Shown piece after piece: positions 1-5,800 of a DNA stretch of 7,056 nucleotides. The notes beneath the pieces were generated by a model. It did no database searches. It had not been told where the DNA came from and worked only from the letters and a program-made list of their open reading frames with translations. Numbering within the stretch: the first letter of the stretch is position 1; each line of letters starts with the position of its first letter. The translations under genes and the position numbers were made by a program. The DNA is from Minisyncoccota bacterium (GTDB lineage: Bacteria > Patescibacteriota > Minisyncoccia > Phycocordibacterales > UBA1006): contig CALBVO010000055.1 in assembly GCA_937970115.1 (NCBI GenBank), positions 1-7,056 on the forward strand, given 5' to 3'.

Positions 1-92
1 ATATGAGTGTCGTTAAAAACTATGTACAGAATCAAGGTCTACCAGAGTATGAACAAGTTTATCTGTCACAACAATCACTCTTTCCACTCTAG
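1..92 (+). CDS. C-terminal fragment, possible REP-associated (IS200-like) transposase
   Basis: An open frame runs in from the left edge (codon boundary at base 3) and stops at TAG 90-92. The visible residues begin MSVVKNYVQNQGLPEYEQ and end in QQSLFPL. The protein is cut by the window edge, so no domain can be seen. An ATG lies at base 3, but a 29-residue protein starting there is less likely than a truncated gene. The pattern of V-K-N-Y-x-x-N-Q-G, then an E/Y-rich stretch, then a hydrophobic S-L-F end resembles, from memory, the tails of CPR Y1/IS200-like transposases. A REP-like palindrome begins 3 bp after the stop, which is the usual position of such a transposase relative to its target repeat. 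The reading frame is fairly convincing; the functional assignment is tentative. Confidence 0.45.
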   Translation, partial: MSVVKNYVQNQGLPEYEQVYLSQQSLFPL

Positions 93-94
93 CC

Positions 95-142
95 TATCGA
101 AGTAACAACTACCCCGTGACTTTAGTCCGGGGTAGTTTATTT
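95..142 (-). repeat. REP-like GC-rich palindromic element, left copy
   Basis: A 48-nt unit matches the reverse complement of 6916-6963 with a single mismatch (base 109 against 6949). It contains a hairpin: AACTACCCCG (107-116) pairs with CGGGGTAGTT (128-137), with T117 bulged and an inner GACT/AGTC stem. It is much richer in G+C than its surroundings. The core GGACTAAAGTC resembles palindromes mobilised by REP-associated tyrosine transposases, as recalled from the family. The element overlaps the stop codon of the minus-strand membrane gene (141-143) and starts 3 bp after the stop of the plus-strand fragment, so the hairpin may also end transcription from both sides. The strand given is the one on which the element follows the membrane gene. 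Confidence 0.85.
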
Positions 143-659
143 AGATAGTATGTTTTCCTTGTGATAATTCCCAATACCGATAAATCAAAATTGCCATATA
201 CACGGTAATTGATAATGCAATAATAATAACTATTTTTGATAATAATACATCATATTGTAATAATCCCATGGTACGTAACAAATACCACCAATCATGACCA
301 GCTGGATCACCTCCAATCAATGGTAATACGCGTGCACGTGCATCTGCCATATAAATAGCAATGTCATACAGTGCAGTGGTAATCCACCACAGAGAAAATA
401 CCTTACCTGGTGTATCTCGTTTCATCCAGAAATATCCTAAAAATAAACTTGGCATGATTAATTCACCTAGTGTTCCACCCAAAACATAAATAAATCTTCC
501 AAAAGGTGAAAAAATCCAATGACCGGCTTCGTGAAAGAAAATATTTAATGATGAAATAATCCATGGTTGAGATCCAGTCACAAACATCCAAATATTGAAC
601 ACAGTCAGGGCCGAGAGAAAGATAATGGTGGTATATACTTTTTGTTGATGAATATCCAT
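141..659 (-). CDS. HExxH-containing integral membrane protein, putative M50-like peptidase family
   Basis: A 172-residue membrane protein with about four hydrophobic segments (roughly residues 9-28, 57-78, 87-104 and 140-160). The motif FFHEAGHW gives a zinc-metallopeptidase-type H43-E44-x-x-H47 at the start of a membrane-associated stretch. Further conserved-looking polar residues are D99, the D106-A-R-A segment and H122-D123-W124, any of which could supply a third metal ligand. The order HEAGH, G-G-x-L-G, Y-x-A-D-A-R, H-D-W recalls an uncharacterised bacterial family of about 170-200 residues. True site-2 proteases (M50) are longer and carry a clearer NxxPxxxLDG third-ligand motif, so peptidase activity is unproven. 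The ATG at 659 is chosen because a -10 box lies 8 nt upstream; the in-frame TTG at 665 falls between that box and the predicted transcription start. The gene forms its own unit. Confidence 0.72.
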   Translation of the reverse strand: MDIHQQKVYTTIIFLSALTVFNIWMFVTGSQPWIISSLNIFFHEAGHWIFSPFGRFIYVLGGTLGELIMPSLFLGYFWMKRDTPGKVFSLWWITTALYDIAIYMADARARVLPLIGGDPAGHDWWYLLRTMGLLQYDVLLSKIVIIIALSITVYMAILIYRYWELSQGKHTI

Positions 660-667
660 ATACAATT

Positions 668-673
668 ATTATA
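668..673 (-). promoter_or_regulatory. -10 box of the HExxH membrane protein gene
   Basis: Perfect TATAAT on the minus strand, preceded by GG and ending 8 nt before the ATG at 659. Transcription would begin within a base or two of the start codon, giving a leaderless or nearly leaderless mRNA. No good -35 box is seen. Confidence 0.65.
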
Positions 674-734
674 CCTAAGGGGTAAAAAAATAATAAATAG
701 ACAAAAATTCTTTAGATAACCATTATAAATTTGC

Positions 735-771
735 ATAGAAAAACAACTCGTGTTTTGAGTTGTTTTTCTAT
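735..771 (-). terminator. Intrinsic terminator after the anchored protein gene
   Basis: A perfect 15-bp inverted repeat: ATAGAAAAACAACTC (735-749) and GAGTTGTTTTTCTAT (757-771) around a 7-nt loop. On the minus strand it begins 20 nt after the TAA at 792-794, and its 3' arm carries the T-run. It separates this gene from the promoter of the next minus-strand gene. Confidence 0.8.
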
Positions 772-791
772 ATCCATGTTCAGGTATTTTA

Positions 792-1352
792 TTAATTCTC
801 TAAGTTTTTAGAATCACATGCAACCTTGTTCAAGAAAAATTCTTCTGTTTCGAAAACAATATTATTCAAATCTTTATACATATATACTTCATTTTCATCT
901 AAATATTTAGGAGTCTCAATCTTTTGATATCCAACAAATAATTGATCATTTTCTATTTTATAAATTCGCTGTTCTTGCCATGTTTCACCTTCTGCAATTG
1001 CTGTGGCAATCACGTTTAAAAATCCATCCTGCGTCACCCCAATAAAAGTGGCGCGATTACTATCACGTCCAGCAGGGAGAATATCATGCGTCCCTGTAAC
1101 ACGTGCATTGTCCAAATACGAAAATTTAATATATTCACGATCATAGATCGTATTTTGAACCTCTTCTTGATCTGTATTTACAGATATATCAGATGCTTTT
1201 TTATACTCATAGCAAACTTGATCCAAGGACGATGTTTCGTTTTGAATAAGTTTGACCTCTTGAATGTTGTTTGTTTTATTCTTCAAAACAAGAGAAACGA
1301 TTACCAATATAATTATAGCTAATGGTAATATAAATTTTGAATATTTTTTCAT
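792..1352 (-). CDS. N-terminally anchored extracytoplasmic protein, unknown function
   Basis: A 186-residue protein. Residues 1-7 are basic (MKKYSKF), residues 8-23 form one hydrophobic helix, and the rest is a polar domain predicted to lie outside the membrane. There is no lipobox cysteine at the end of the helix, so the helix probably stays as an anchor. The soluble part has only two cysteines, C47 (in CYEYKK) and C179 near the C terminus, placed so that a disulfide could close the domain. The segment T-G-T-H-D-x-L-P-A-G-R-D-S near the middle, followed by E-G-E-x-W-x-E-Q-x-I-Y, recalls a family of small uncharacterised secreted proteins with a C-Y near the start and a P-A-x-x-D-S motif, seen (from memory) in Bacteroidetes and CPR genomes. 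No function is known. The ATG lies 7 nt after a TATACT box. The gene is followed by its own terminator. Confidence 0.75.
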   Translation of the reverse strand: MKKYSKFILPLAIIILVIVSLVLKNKTNNIQEVKLIQNETSSLDQVCYEYKKASDISVNTDQEEVQNTIYDREYIKFSYLDNARVTGTHDILPAGRDSNRATFIGVTQDGFLNVIATAIAEGETWQEQRIYKIENDQLFVGYQKIETPKYLDENEVYMYKDLNNIVFETEEFFLNKVACDSKNLEN

Positions 1353-1359
1353 ATGATCG

Positions 1360-1365
1360 AGTATA
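1360..1365 (-). promoter_or_regulatory. -10 box of the anchored protein gene
   Basis: TATACT on the minus strand, preceded by GG, with 7 nt to the ATG at 1352. This predicts a leaderless transcript. The box begins only a few bases after the terminator hairpin of the upstream zinc-ribbon gene, so the two signals are packed together. Confidence 0.6.
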
Positions 1366-1370
1366 CCAAA

Positions 1371-1399
1371 AAAGAAAAAACCGTATAGGTTTTTTCTTT
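1371..1399 (-). terminator. Intrinsic terminator after the zinc-ribbon gene
   Basis: 12-bp arms AAAGAAAAAACC (1371-1382) and GGTTTTTTCTTT (1388-1399) flank a 5-nt loop. On the minus strand the hairpin ends in GGTTTTTTCTTTTTT, a classical GC-capped stem merging into a U-tract. It begins 17 nt after the TAG at 1417-1419. Confidence 0.85.
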
Positions 1400-1416
1400 A
1401 ACAAAAAGTTTAATTA

Positions 1417-1806
1417 CTAAGCCTTTTGGAAACAATCTCGACATGAAACTGTTTCAGGATCTCGTGGATTAAATGGAAGAGATGTAATTGCAGTATCACA
1501 ATCCATACATTTCCAATCTCCTTCAACCATTTGTCGTTCACGACGTGCTGGTTTGTTTTTCATGTGACAATCACGACAAGTAATACTCTCTACTGATGCT
1601 GGATCAAATGGTAATACGGTAATTTTTGCATCACAATCTGAACAATTCCAATCCCCTTCGAACATTTGTCGTGCTGGACGTCCTTTTGCCATACAGTCTC
1701 GACATTTTAGGTCGTCAGTATTTCGTGGATTAAATGGTAATTCTTTTATATCTGCGCTACATTCGCAACAATTCCAATCTCCTTGGAACATTTCTCGTTC
1801 ATTCAT
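1417..1806 (-). CDS. Triple CxxC-x18-CxxC zinc-ribbon repeat protein
   Basis: A 129-residue protein made almost entirely of three tandem copies of one zinc-ribbon unit. Each copy reads M-x-x-G-D-W-x-C-x-x-C, 18 residues containing I-x-x-L-P-F-x-P, then C-R-D-C. The cysteine sets are C13/C16/C35/C38, C55/C58/C77/C80 and C100/C103/C122/C125, so three structural zinc sites are likely (repeat 1 has an extra C14). Unit spacing is 42 and then 45 residues, the longer linker carrying an extra R-E-R. The unit resembles the CxxC-x17-CxxC domain (TIGR04272), common in CPR genomes in one to several copies; here the spacer is 18. Role unknown; nucleic-acid or ribosome contact is a guess from the basic linkers (GRPARQ, NKPARRERQ). 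It is cytoplasmic, with no signal peptide. The ATG lies 6 nt after a TATAAA box. Confidence 0.85.
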   Translation of the reverse strand: MNEREMFQGDWNCCECSADIKELPFNPRNTDDLKCRDCMAKGRPARQMFEGDWNCSDCDAKITVLPFDPASVESITCRDCHMKNKPARRERQMVEGDWKCMDCDTAITSLPFNPRDPETVSCRDCFQKA

Positions 1807-1812
1807 TTCGTT

Positions 1813-1818
1813 TTTATA
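1813..1818 (-). promoter_or_regulatory. -10 box of the zinc-ribbon gene
   Basis: TATAAA on the minus strand, 6 nt before the ATG at 1806; an overlapping TATATA register lies 8 nt before it. Either register predicts a leaderless mRNA. No good -35 box is seen. Confidence 0.5.
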
Positions 1819-1942
1819 TATGTCTATTCTCTAAAATAGAACATTAATTATGTTTCTAAATTGATTTGCCAGAATCTACGTACATATATACCAGTTCTTA
1901 AATCTCTTTAACTCTAGCACAAGGTTTCGAAAAAAACTATAA

Positions 1943-2581
1943 TTATTGTGTATATTCTAATGCAACTATCTCATCAAGTGCTTTGCGTACTTTTTTTGCA
2001 TGTTGCATAGCATCATCTACTGATCGATAACCAATAGGTAAAACAAGTGTTGCCGTAAGATTTCGATCATTGAGTTCTAAAATTTCGTTGTATTTTTCTG
2101 GTTCAAAGCCTTCCATTGGACAGGTATCAATTTTTAAATCTGCAGCAGCAATGAGCAGGGTTCCTAGTGCGATATAACATTGTTTTTGTGCCCACAGAGT
2201 TACCTGGTCATCTGACCATGAACCTGGACCATCTAACATCATTTGCTTGTATCCTTCGAGGCTCTCGGCATCAACGCCACGTACCTGCATAATATTTTCA
2301 ATATAGGATTGAATATCGTCTGTATTCATCGTTGTCTTAGCTGCAAGAACAATAACATGTGATGCATCGCTAATTTGAGATTGATTCCACGAAACAGGTC
2401 TCAATTGATCTTGTAATTCTTGATTTTTAATAACAATGATTTCATACGGTTGTAATCCATATGACGAAGCGGTTAAATTTGTTGCTTTTAATAATTCTGT
2501 AATATGATCCTCAGCAACTTCTTTTTCTGGATCAAATTGTTTGGTGGCATATCGCCACTCTAGTTTATGTAAAATACTCAT
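1943..2581 (-). CDS. NfsB-like FMN nitroreductase / NAD(P)H oxidoreductase
   Basis: A soluble 212-residue protein of the nitroreductase superfamily, which reduces nitroaromatics, quinones or similar electron acceptors with NAD(P)H through bound FMN, normally as a dimer. Family signs in order: the N-terminal FMN-phosphate motif R10-Y-A-T-K14-Q-F-D; the S-S-Y-G-L-Q-P-Y segment near residues 38-45, matching the S-x-x-N/G-x-Q-P-W/Y flavin-contact motif; a central alanine-rich helix (Q-C-Y-I-A-L-G-T-L-L-I-A-A-A); then C-P-M-E-G-F and L-P-I-G-Y-R, both typical of NfsB-type members. Length is normal for the family. The physiological substrate cannot be read from sequence. The ATG at 2581 is chosen over the in-frame TTG at 2596 because the TTG sits just upstream of the -10 box and would not be transcribed. 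Confidence 0.9.
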   Translation of the reverse strand: MSILHKLEWRYATKQFDPEKEVAEDHITELLKATNLTASSYGLQPYEIIVIKNQELQDQLRPVSWNQSQISDASHVIVLAAKTTMNTDDIQSYIENIMQVRGVDAESLEGYKQMMLDGPGSWSDDQVTLWAQKQCYIALGTLLIAAADLKIDTCPMEGFEPEKYNEILELNDRNLTATLVLPIGYRSVDDAMQHAKKVRKALDEIVALEYTQ

Positions 2582-2587
2582 ATATCC

Positions 2588-2593
2588 AGTATA
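2588..2593 (-). promoter_or_regulatory. -10 box of the nitroreductase gene
   Basis: TATACT on the minus strand, 6 nt before the ATG at 2581, predicting a leaderless mRNA. The expected -35 area (about 2611-2617) falls in the A/T tail of the upstream gene's terminator and offers only a weak TTTTCA-like match. Confidence 0.6.
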
Positions 2594-2617
2594 CAAGATT
2601 CCATAATTAAATGAAAA

Positions 2618-2657
2618 AACATTCTAACATTCTTGAGAATGTTAGAATGTTAGAATG
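2618..2657 (-). terminator. Palindromic terminator of the epimerase gene (repeat family 2)
   Basis: 16-bp arms AACATTCTAACATTCT (2618-2633) and AGAATGTTAGAATGTT (2636-2651) around a 2-nt centre. Another TTAGAATG unit extends to 2657, so the arms are built from an 8-nt repeat (AGAATGTT). On the minus strand the hairpin begins about 25 nt after the TAA at 2682-2684 and is followed by TTTTTT (2619-2614), as in an intrinsic terminator. The core 30 nt (2620-2649) is the exact reverse complement of 6749-6778 inside cruF. Confidence 0.85.
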
Positions 2658-2681
2658 TTTTTATTATCAATAGTGCTGGAA

Positions 2682-3602
2682 TTATTTTCCTGCTAGGTAC
2701 CATTTCACGGCATCATTCATATTCGTATGTTTTGGAACAAAGGATATTTTTTCATATTCCTCGGATTGTACATTTTGGTCTACTAACATTTCACGTGCAA
2801 ATTCACCAAATTTCAAGCCTAATATCCATTCTTTTATATTCATGTAGAATTTCGTGTTCTTTACCTTACCAATAGCTCGAGAAAAATTAGACTGTGTTTC
2901 ATTGGTATTACTAACACCATTAATAATGCTTGGGCTTTGCTTTGTTGTTGCACAGGTGACATACAAATCAACCAAATCTCGAATATCAATCCACGGGAAA
3001 TGTTCATTTCCCGTTCCTAATATTCCACCAATGCTGAATTTAAATGTCGACGCGACCTCTGCCAATATTCCACCTGCGCCGATGATGTGTCCGTTTCGAA
3101 TACAGGTAGCATTGATTCCATATTCCTGTGCGACCAAGTTTTCCTCCTCCCAGGCTTCAACTACATCTGATAGAAAATAATAATTTTTCCGTTCTGACGA
3201 TTCGATTAATACCTGACCAGGCTGATTACCATAGAAACCAACCGCGGATGCTGCCGCCAACGATTCGGGTTTGTAATTGTCTCGCGACAATAATTCAACC
3301 AAATTCCGCGACCCATTAACACGCGAATCCCAAATCGCCTGTTTATGCGATTCGGTAAATCGTCCATAGATACTCTGCCCTGCTAGATGAATAACAGCAT
3401 ATGGATTTTCCAATTCTGGATATTCGGTATTGGGGTCAAATTTCTCTACCAGATTTTTTTTGAAAAATGTCACGTTTTGTTTTTCCTCTCGCGGAGGAAA
3501 TAAATCCATGATGACAATTTCGTATCCGCCAATCTCCAACAGTCTATTGATGATTTGAGTTCCCAGGAATCCTGAACCTCCGGTGATGATAATTTTTTTC
3601 AT
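2682..3602 (-). CDS. TIGR01777-family (YfcH/SDR39U1-like) NAD(P)-dependent epimerase-like protein
   Basis: A 306-residue extended short-chain dehydrogenase. The Rossmann motif G8-G-S-G-F-L-G14 starts the protein. Acidic D33 at the end of strand 2 suggests NAD rather than NADP. The TIGR01777 hallmarks follow: H-L-A-G-Q-S-I-Y-G-R-F-T-E (72-84), W-D-S-R (91-94), A-A-S-A-V-G-F-Y-G (117-125), then W-E-E-E, G-G-I-L and W-I-D-I-R-D-L. Y124 lies at the usual active-site position but has no lysine at +4, as is normal in this family. The C-terminal part resembles the family's DUF1731 tail. Substrate and reaction are unknown for the family, and although the gene lies near crtI there is no firm link to carotenoids. 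It has its own promoter and terminator and is divergent from the 85-aa gene. Confidence 0.88.
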   Translation of the reverse strand: MKKIIITGGSGFLGTQIINRLLEIGGYEIVIMDLFPPREEKQNVTFFKKNLVEKFDPNTEYPELENPYAVIHLAGQSIYGRFTESHKQAIWDSRVNGSRNLVELLSRDNYKPESLAAASAVGFYGNQPGQVLIESSERKNYYFLSDVVEAWEEENLVAQEYGINATCIRNGHIIGAGGILAEVASTFKFSIGGILGTGNEHFPWIDIRDLVDLYVTCATTKQSPSIINGVSNTNETQSNFSRAIGKVKNTKFYMNIKEWILGLKFGEFAREMLVDQNVQSEEYEKISFVPKHTNMNDAVKWYLAGK

Positions 3603-3608
3603 ATATTT

Positions 3609-3614
3609 ATTATA
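3609..3614 (-). promoter_or_regulatory. Extended -10 promoter of the epimerase-like gene
   Basis: Perfect TATAAT on the minus strand, preceded by TGA, so it is an extended -10 (TGnTATAAT). It ends 6 nt before the ATG at 3602 and predicts a leaderless mRNA. A weak ATGTCA -35 (3631-3636) has 16-nt spacing. It overlaps the opposite-facing TTGACA at 3630-3635. Confidence 0.7.
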
Positions 3615-3629
3615 TCATCTTAGTAATTA

Positions 3630-3658
3630 TTGACATATTTATACTAGTAATTTTTATT
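3630..3658 (+). promoter_or_regulatory. Possible promoter of the 85-aa gene
   Basis: A perfect -35 hexamer TTGACA (3630-3635) with a weak -10 about 17 nt on (TTTATT, 3653-3658). A better -10-like TATACT at 3640-3645 is too close to pair with it but could act alone. Either would give a leader of about 25-35 nt, unlike the leaderless genes around it. Confidence 0.35.
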
Positions 3659-3687
3659 AATATAAATAAACGATAAAAAACTAAAAT

Positions 3688-3945
3688 ATGGAAAATGCGA
3701 TATTAAGACAGTGGCTTTCTGAAGGCGGTACAGTAATAACAAATTTTGATTCCAAAGAAGAGGCTAAAAAATTTGCAAAAGAAAATAATTTACATATGAA
3801 GCCTTCGACAAAAAGTAATCCTTGGTATGTAGAAACTAAAAATGATTTTGAAACAAGTATCGTTAGTTATTTCTACTCAGGTCAATTACAAATGCACTGG
3901 CCAAAAGTTATAACAAAAGAACAATGGATCTCTGAAAATAAATAA
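3688..3945 (+). CDS. Small hypothetical protein, 85 aa
   Basis: Not recognised. It is a small soluble protein without signal peptide, membrane helix or cysteine. The central part (F-D-S-K-E-E-A-K-K-F-A-K-E-N-N, about residues 20-34) looks like an amphipathic helix. The second half is rich in aromatic residues (N-P-W-Y-V, S-Y-F-Y, M-H-W, Q-W). Lysine-rich AT codon use matches the neighbours and the frame is closed by TAA. It is the first plus-strand gene of the divergent pair and lies 85 nt upstream of crtI, which has its own -10 box. No Shine-Dalgarno is visible. It is probably a real gene because composition and amino-acid balance look protein-like and nothing else occupies this stretch. Confidence 0.6.
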   Translation: MENAILRQWLSEGGTVITNFDSKEEAKKFAKENNLHMKPSTKSNPWYVETKNDFETSIVSYFYSGQLQMHWPKVITKEQWISENK

Positions 3946-4017
3946 ACTAAGTCCTAAAAATGTCTATATATTAAATTAATATGGATATTTTTTATTTCCC
4001 AAATTCCCTATACACGC

Positions 4018-4023
4018 TACAAT
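4018..4023 (+). promoter_or_regulatory. -10 box of the carotenoid desaturase gene
   Basis: TACAAT, 7 nt before the ATG at 4031, predicting a leaderless mRNA and a transcript separate from the upstream 85-aa gene. No convincing -35 is present. Confidence 0.5.
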
Positions 4024-4030
4024 ACAATTC

Positions 4031-5551
4031 ATGAATAAAGCTAAAAAAGTTATTGTCATTGGAGCAGGAATTGGAAGCCTTGGAACCGCTGCCCTCTTAT
4101 CAAAACGTGGGTACGACGTCACGATTGTTGAAAAAAATGAAACTCTCGGAGGACGTGCAAATATATTCACTGCCGAAGGATATACCTTTGACATGGGACC
4201 ATCATGGTACCTCATGCCAGATATTTTTGAGAATTTTTATAAACTAGTTGACGAAGATATCAACGAACACCTGGATATCGTACGTCTTTCTCCTTCGTAT
4301 CGCGTTTTCTTCCCTGGTGATGATGAAATTCCAGTATTGGATATGGAATCAGATCTGGAAAAAGACCTACCAACCCTCGAGAAACTAGAACCAGGTGTTA
4401 CACCACGTATGCGTAAATATCTTGAGCGTTCCAAAAAACAATATGGCATTGCACAACAACATTTTATGCATCGTAATTATAATTCTGTTTGGGATTTCCT
4501 AAAATGGGAAATAGCTAAAGAAGGCCGAAATATGAATCCATTACAAACTATGGAAAAATATTTAAACAAATGGTTCAAGGATGAACGATTGAAAAAGATT
4601 TTAGAATATACCTTGGTATTTCTAGGATCTGCACCATCAAAAACACCAGCCCTCTATAATGTTATGAATCATGTTGATTTTGGAATGGGTGTATTTTATC
4701 CACGCGGAGGAATCTATACTATTATCGAATCATTCAAAAAAATGAACGAGAAATTTGGCACCACAATTCGAACATCTGCTCCAGTAAAGAAAATTATTGT
4801 AGAAAACAACTATGCAACTGGTGTTGAATTGGATAATGGAGAATTCCTAAAGGCAGATTATGTTGTATCAAACGCAGACATGTGGTTCACCGAAACGAAA
4901 ATGTTAGATGAAAAAGATCAAACCTTTCCAGAAAAATATTGGGAAAAATCAACCATGGCACCAACCGCGTTTATTATGTATTTAGGTCTGAATGGTCAAA
5001 CACCGAATCTGACGCATCATAATCTACGATTCTGCAAAGATTGGAAACAAAATTTTGTAGAAATTTTTGATACACCACAACTACCAAGCGATCCATCATA
5101 TTATGTCTGCAAGCCAACGCATACGGATAAAAACATTGCTCCTGATGGACAGGATATTCTCTTTGTTCTCGTTCCCTTACCATACGAAATAAATCCAACC
5201 GAGGAAGAAAAGAAATCATATAGAGATAAGATTATTAATATGATGAAATCTGATCTGGATCTGCCTAATCTCGAAGAAATGATTAATTACGAGCGATCAT
5301 ATTGGGGAGATGATTTTTCAAAAGACTATAACGCCTACAAAGGAAACGCATTAGGTGGTCAGGCACACACTCTAAAACAAACATTACTGCGACCAAAGAA
5401 TTTTAGTAAGAAGGTCAAAAATTTGTATTACGCAGGAGCAGGAACGAATCCAGGTATTGGAGTTCCAACGAGTTTGATTTCATCACAACTCGCATATAAA
5501 CGTATTGAAGGAATCAAGCATCCGCATCCGTTGACTGATTTGGATGGATAA
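4031..5551 (+). CDS. crtI: CrtI-type carotenoid (phytoene) desaturase
   Basis: A 506-residue FAD-dependent carotenoid desaturase, normal length for CrtI (TIGR02734). These membrane-associated enzymes add double bonds to phytoene, giving neurosporene, lycopene or further desaturated products. The N-terminal dinucleotide-binding fold has G11-A-G-I-G-S, E34 at the end of strand 2 and G40-G-R42, followed by the family motif F53-D-M-G-P-S-W-Y. The C-terminal flavin-contact signature Y-Y-A-G-A-G-T-N-P-G-I-G-V-P (466-479), leading into S-L-I-S-S-Q-L, is present, so the enzyme looks intact. Because a CruF-like hydratase lies downstream, this could instead be a CrtD-type 3,4-desaturase of hydroxylated carotenoids; sequence reading cannot separate the two. 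No phytoene synthase is visible. The ATG is supported by the adjacent -10 box, and two hairpins follow the stop. Confidence 0.92.
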   Translation: MNKAKKVIVIGAGIGSLGTAALLSKRGYDVTIVEKNETLGGRANIFTAEGYTFDMGPSWYLMPDIFENFYKLVDEDINEHLDIVRLSPSYRVFFPGDDEIPVLDMESDLEKDLPTLEKLEPGVTPRMRKYLERSKKQYGIAQQHFMHRNYNSVWDFLKWEIAKEGRNMNPLQTMEKYLNKWFKDERLKKILEYTLVFLGSAPSKTPALYNVMNHVDFGMGVFYPRGGIYTIIESFKKMNEKFGTTIRTSAPVKKIIVENNYATGVELDNGEFLKADYVVSNADMWFTETKMLDEKDQTFPEKYWEKSTMAPTAFIMYLGLNGQTPNLTHHNLRFCKDWKQNFVEIFDTPQLPSDPSYYVCKPTHTDKNIAPDGQDILFVLVPLPYEINPTEEEKKSYRDKIINMMKSDLDLPNLEEMINYERSYWGDDFSKDYNAYKGNALGGQAHTLKQTLLRPKNFSKKVKNLYYAGAGTNPGIGVPTSLISSQLAYKRIEGIKHPHPLTDLDG

Positions 5552-5559
5552 ACAAGATT

Positions 5560-5583
5560 TTTCTTTTTATAACTAAAAAGAAA
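5560..5583 (+). other. A/T hairpin just after the desaturase gene
   Basis: 10-bp inverted repeat TTTCTTTTTA (5560-5569) and TAAAAAGAAA (5574-5583) with a 4-nt loop, starting 9 nt after the stop. It has almost no G:C pairs and no following T-run, so it may be an RNA 3'-end stabiliser or weak pause site rather than the main terminator. Confidence 0.4.
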
Positions 5584-5623
5584 CAAAAAGTTTTCAAGCT
5601 CACAAAATATTTCTAAAAACTAC

Positions 5624-5694
5624 AAAGAATTTCTGATATTTCAAAACTCGCCTTAGGGCTCAGACAGTTGAAATATTTTCAGAAATTCTTTTTT
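5624..5694 (+). terminator. Long structured terminator after the desaturase gene
   Basis: The left arm 5624-5644 pairs with the right arm 5668-5691: 13 bp, a 3-nt bulge on the right strand, then 8 bp. The right arm runs into a T-run ending at 5694. The 23-nt apex (5645-5667) is unlike the A/T stem: it contains GCC-TTAG-GGC (5650-5659), able to form its own small hairpin. The element is long for a simple terminator and may be a repeat family. It lies about 70 nt after the stop of the desaturase gene. Confidence 0.75.
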
Positions 5695-5737
5695 GTTTTA
5701 GACGAAATATTTATGTAGGCTTAGTTAAATATATACA

Positions 5738-5768
5738 TTGATAACTTGTAATATTTTTGTTTTATGAT
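5738..5768 (+). promoter_or_regulatory. Possible promoter of the small membrane protein gene
   Basis: TTGATA (5738-5743) and TATGAT (5763-5768) lie 19 nt apart, slightly wide for sigma-70. A transcript from here would have a leader of about 25 nt. A poorer TAAATT box lies 7 nt before the ATG and would instead give a leaderless mRNA. Confidence 0.3.
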
Positions 5769-5800
5769 TTAATTAAAATAAATAACTTAAATTTAATATT

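Noticed and set aside
95..142. CRISPR repeat or tRNA-like structure for the GC-rich palindrome.
   Set aside because: Only two copies exist, 6.8 kb apart and inverted, with no spacer array and no cloverleaf.
792..1352. Lipoprotein with a lipobox.
   Set aside because: No cysteine follows the N-terminal hydrophobic helix; the first cysteine is C47, well inside the soluble domain.
1838..1860. Imperfect inverted repeat TAGAACAT / ATGTTTCTA upstream of the zinc-ribbon promoter, as an operator or terminator.
   Set aside because: It has a bulge, no following T-run and no second copy; too weak to call.
2594..2596. TTG as the start codon of the nitroreductase (extra residues MYTGY).
   Set aside because: It lies immediately upstream of the -10 box and would not be in the transcript; the ATG at 2581 fits the family N terminus.
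2854..3319. Plus-strand open frames opposite the epimerase-like gene.
   Set aside because: They are antisense shadows of a gene with clear TIGR01777 motifs and have no promoter or plausible protein character.
3962..3998. A/T inverted repeat ATATTA-AAT-TAATAT followed by a T-run after the 85-aa gene, as a terminator.
   Set aside because: Only six A:T pairs, and the T-run is offset by several bases; it is expected by chance in such AT-rich DNA.
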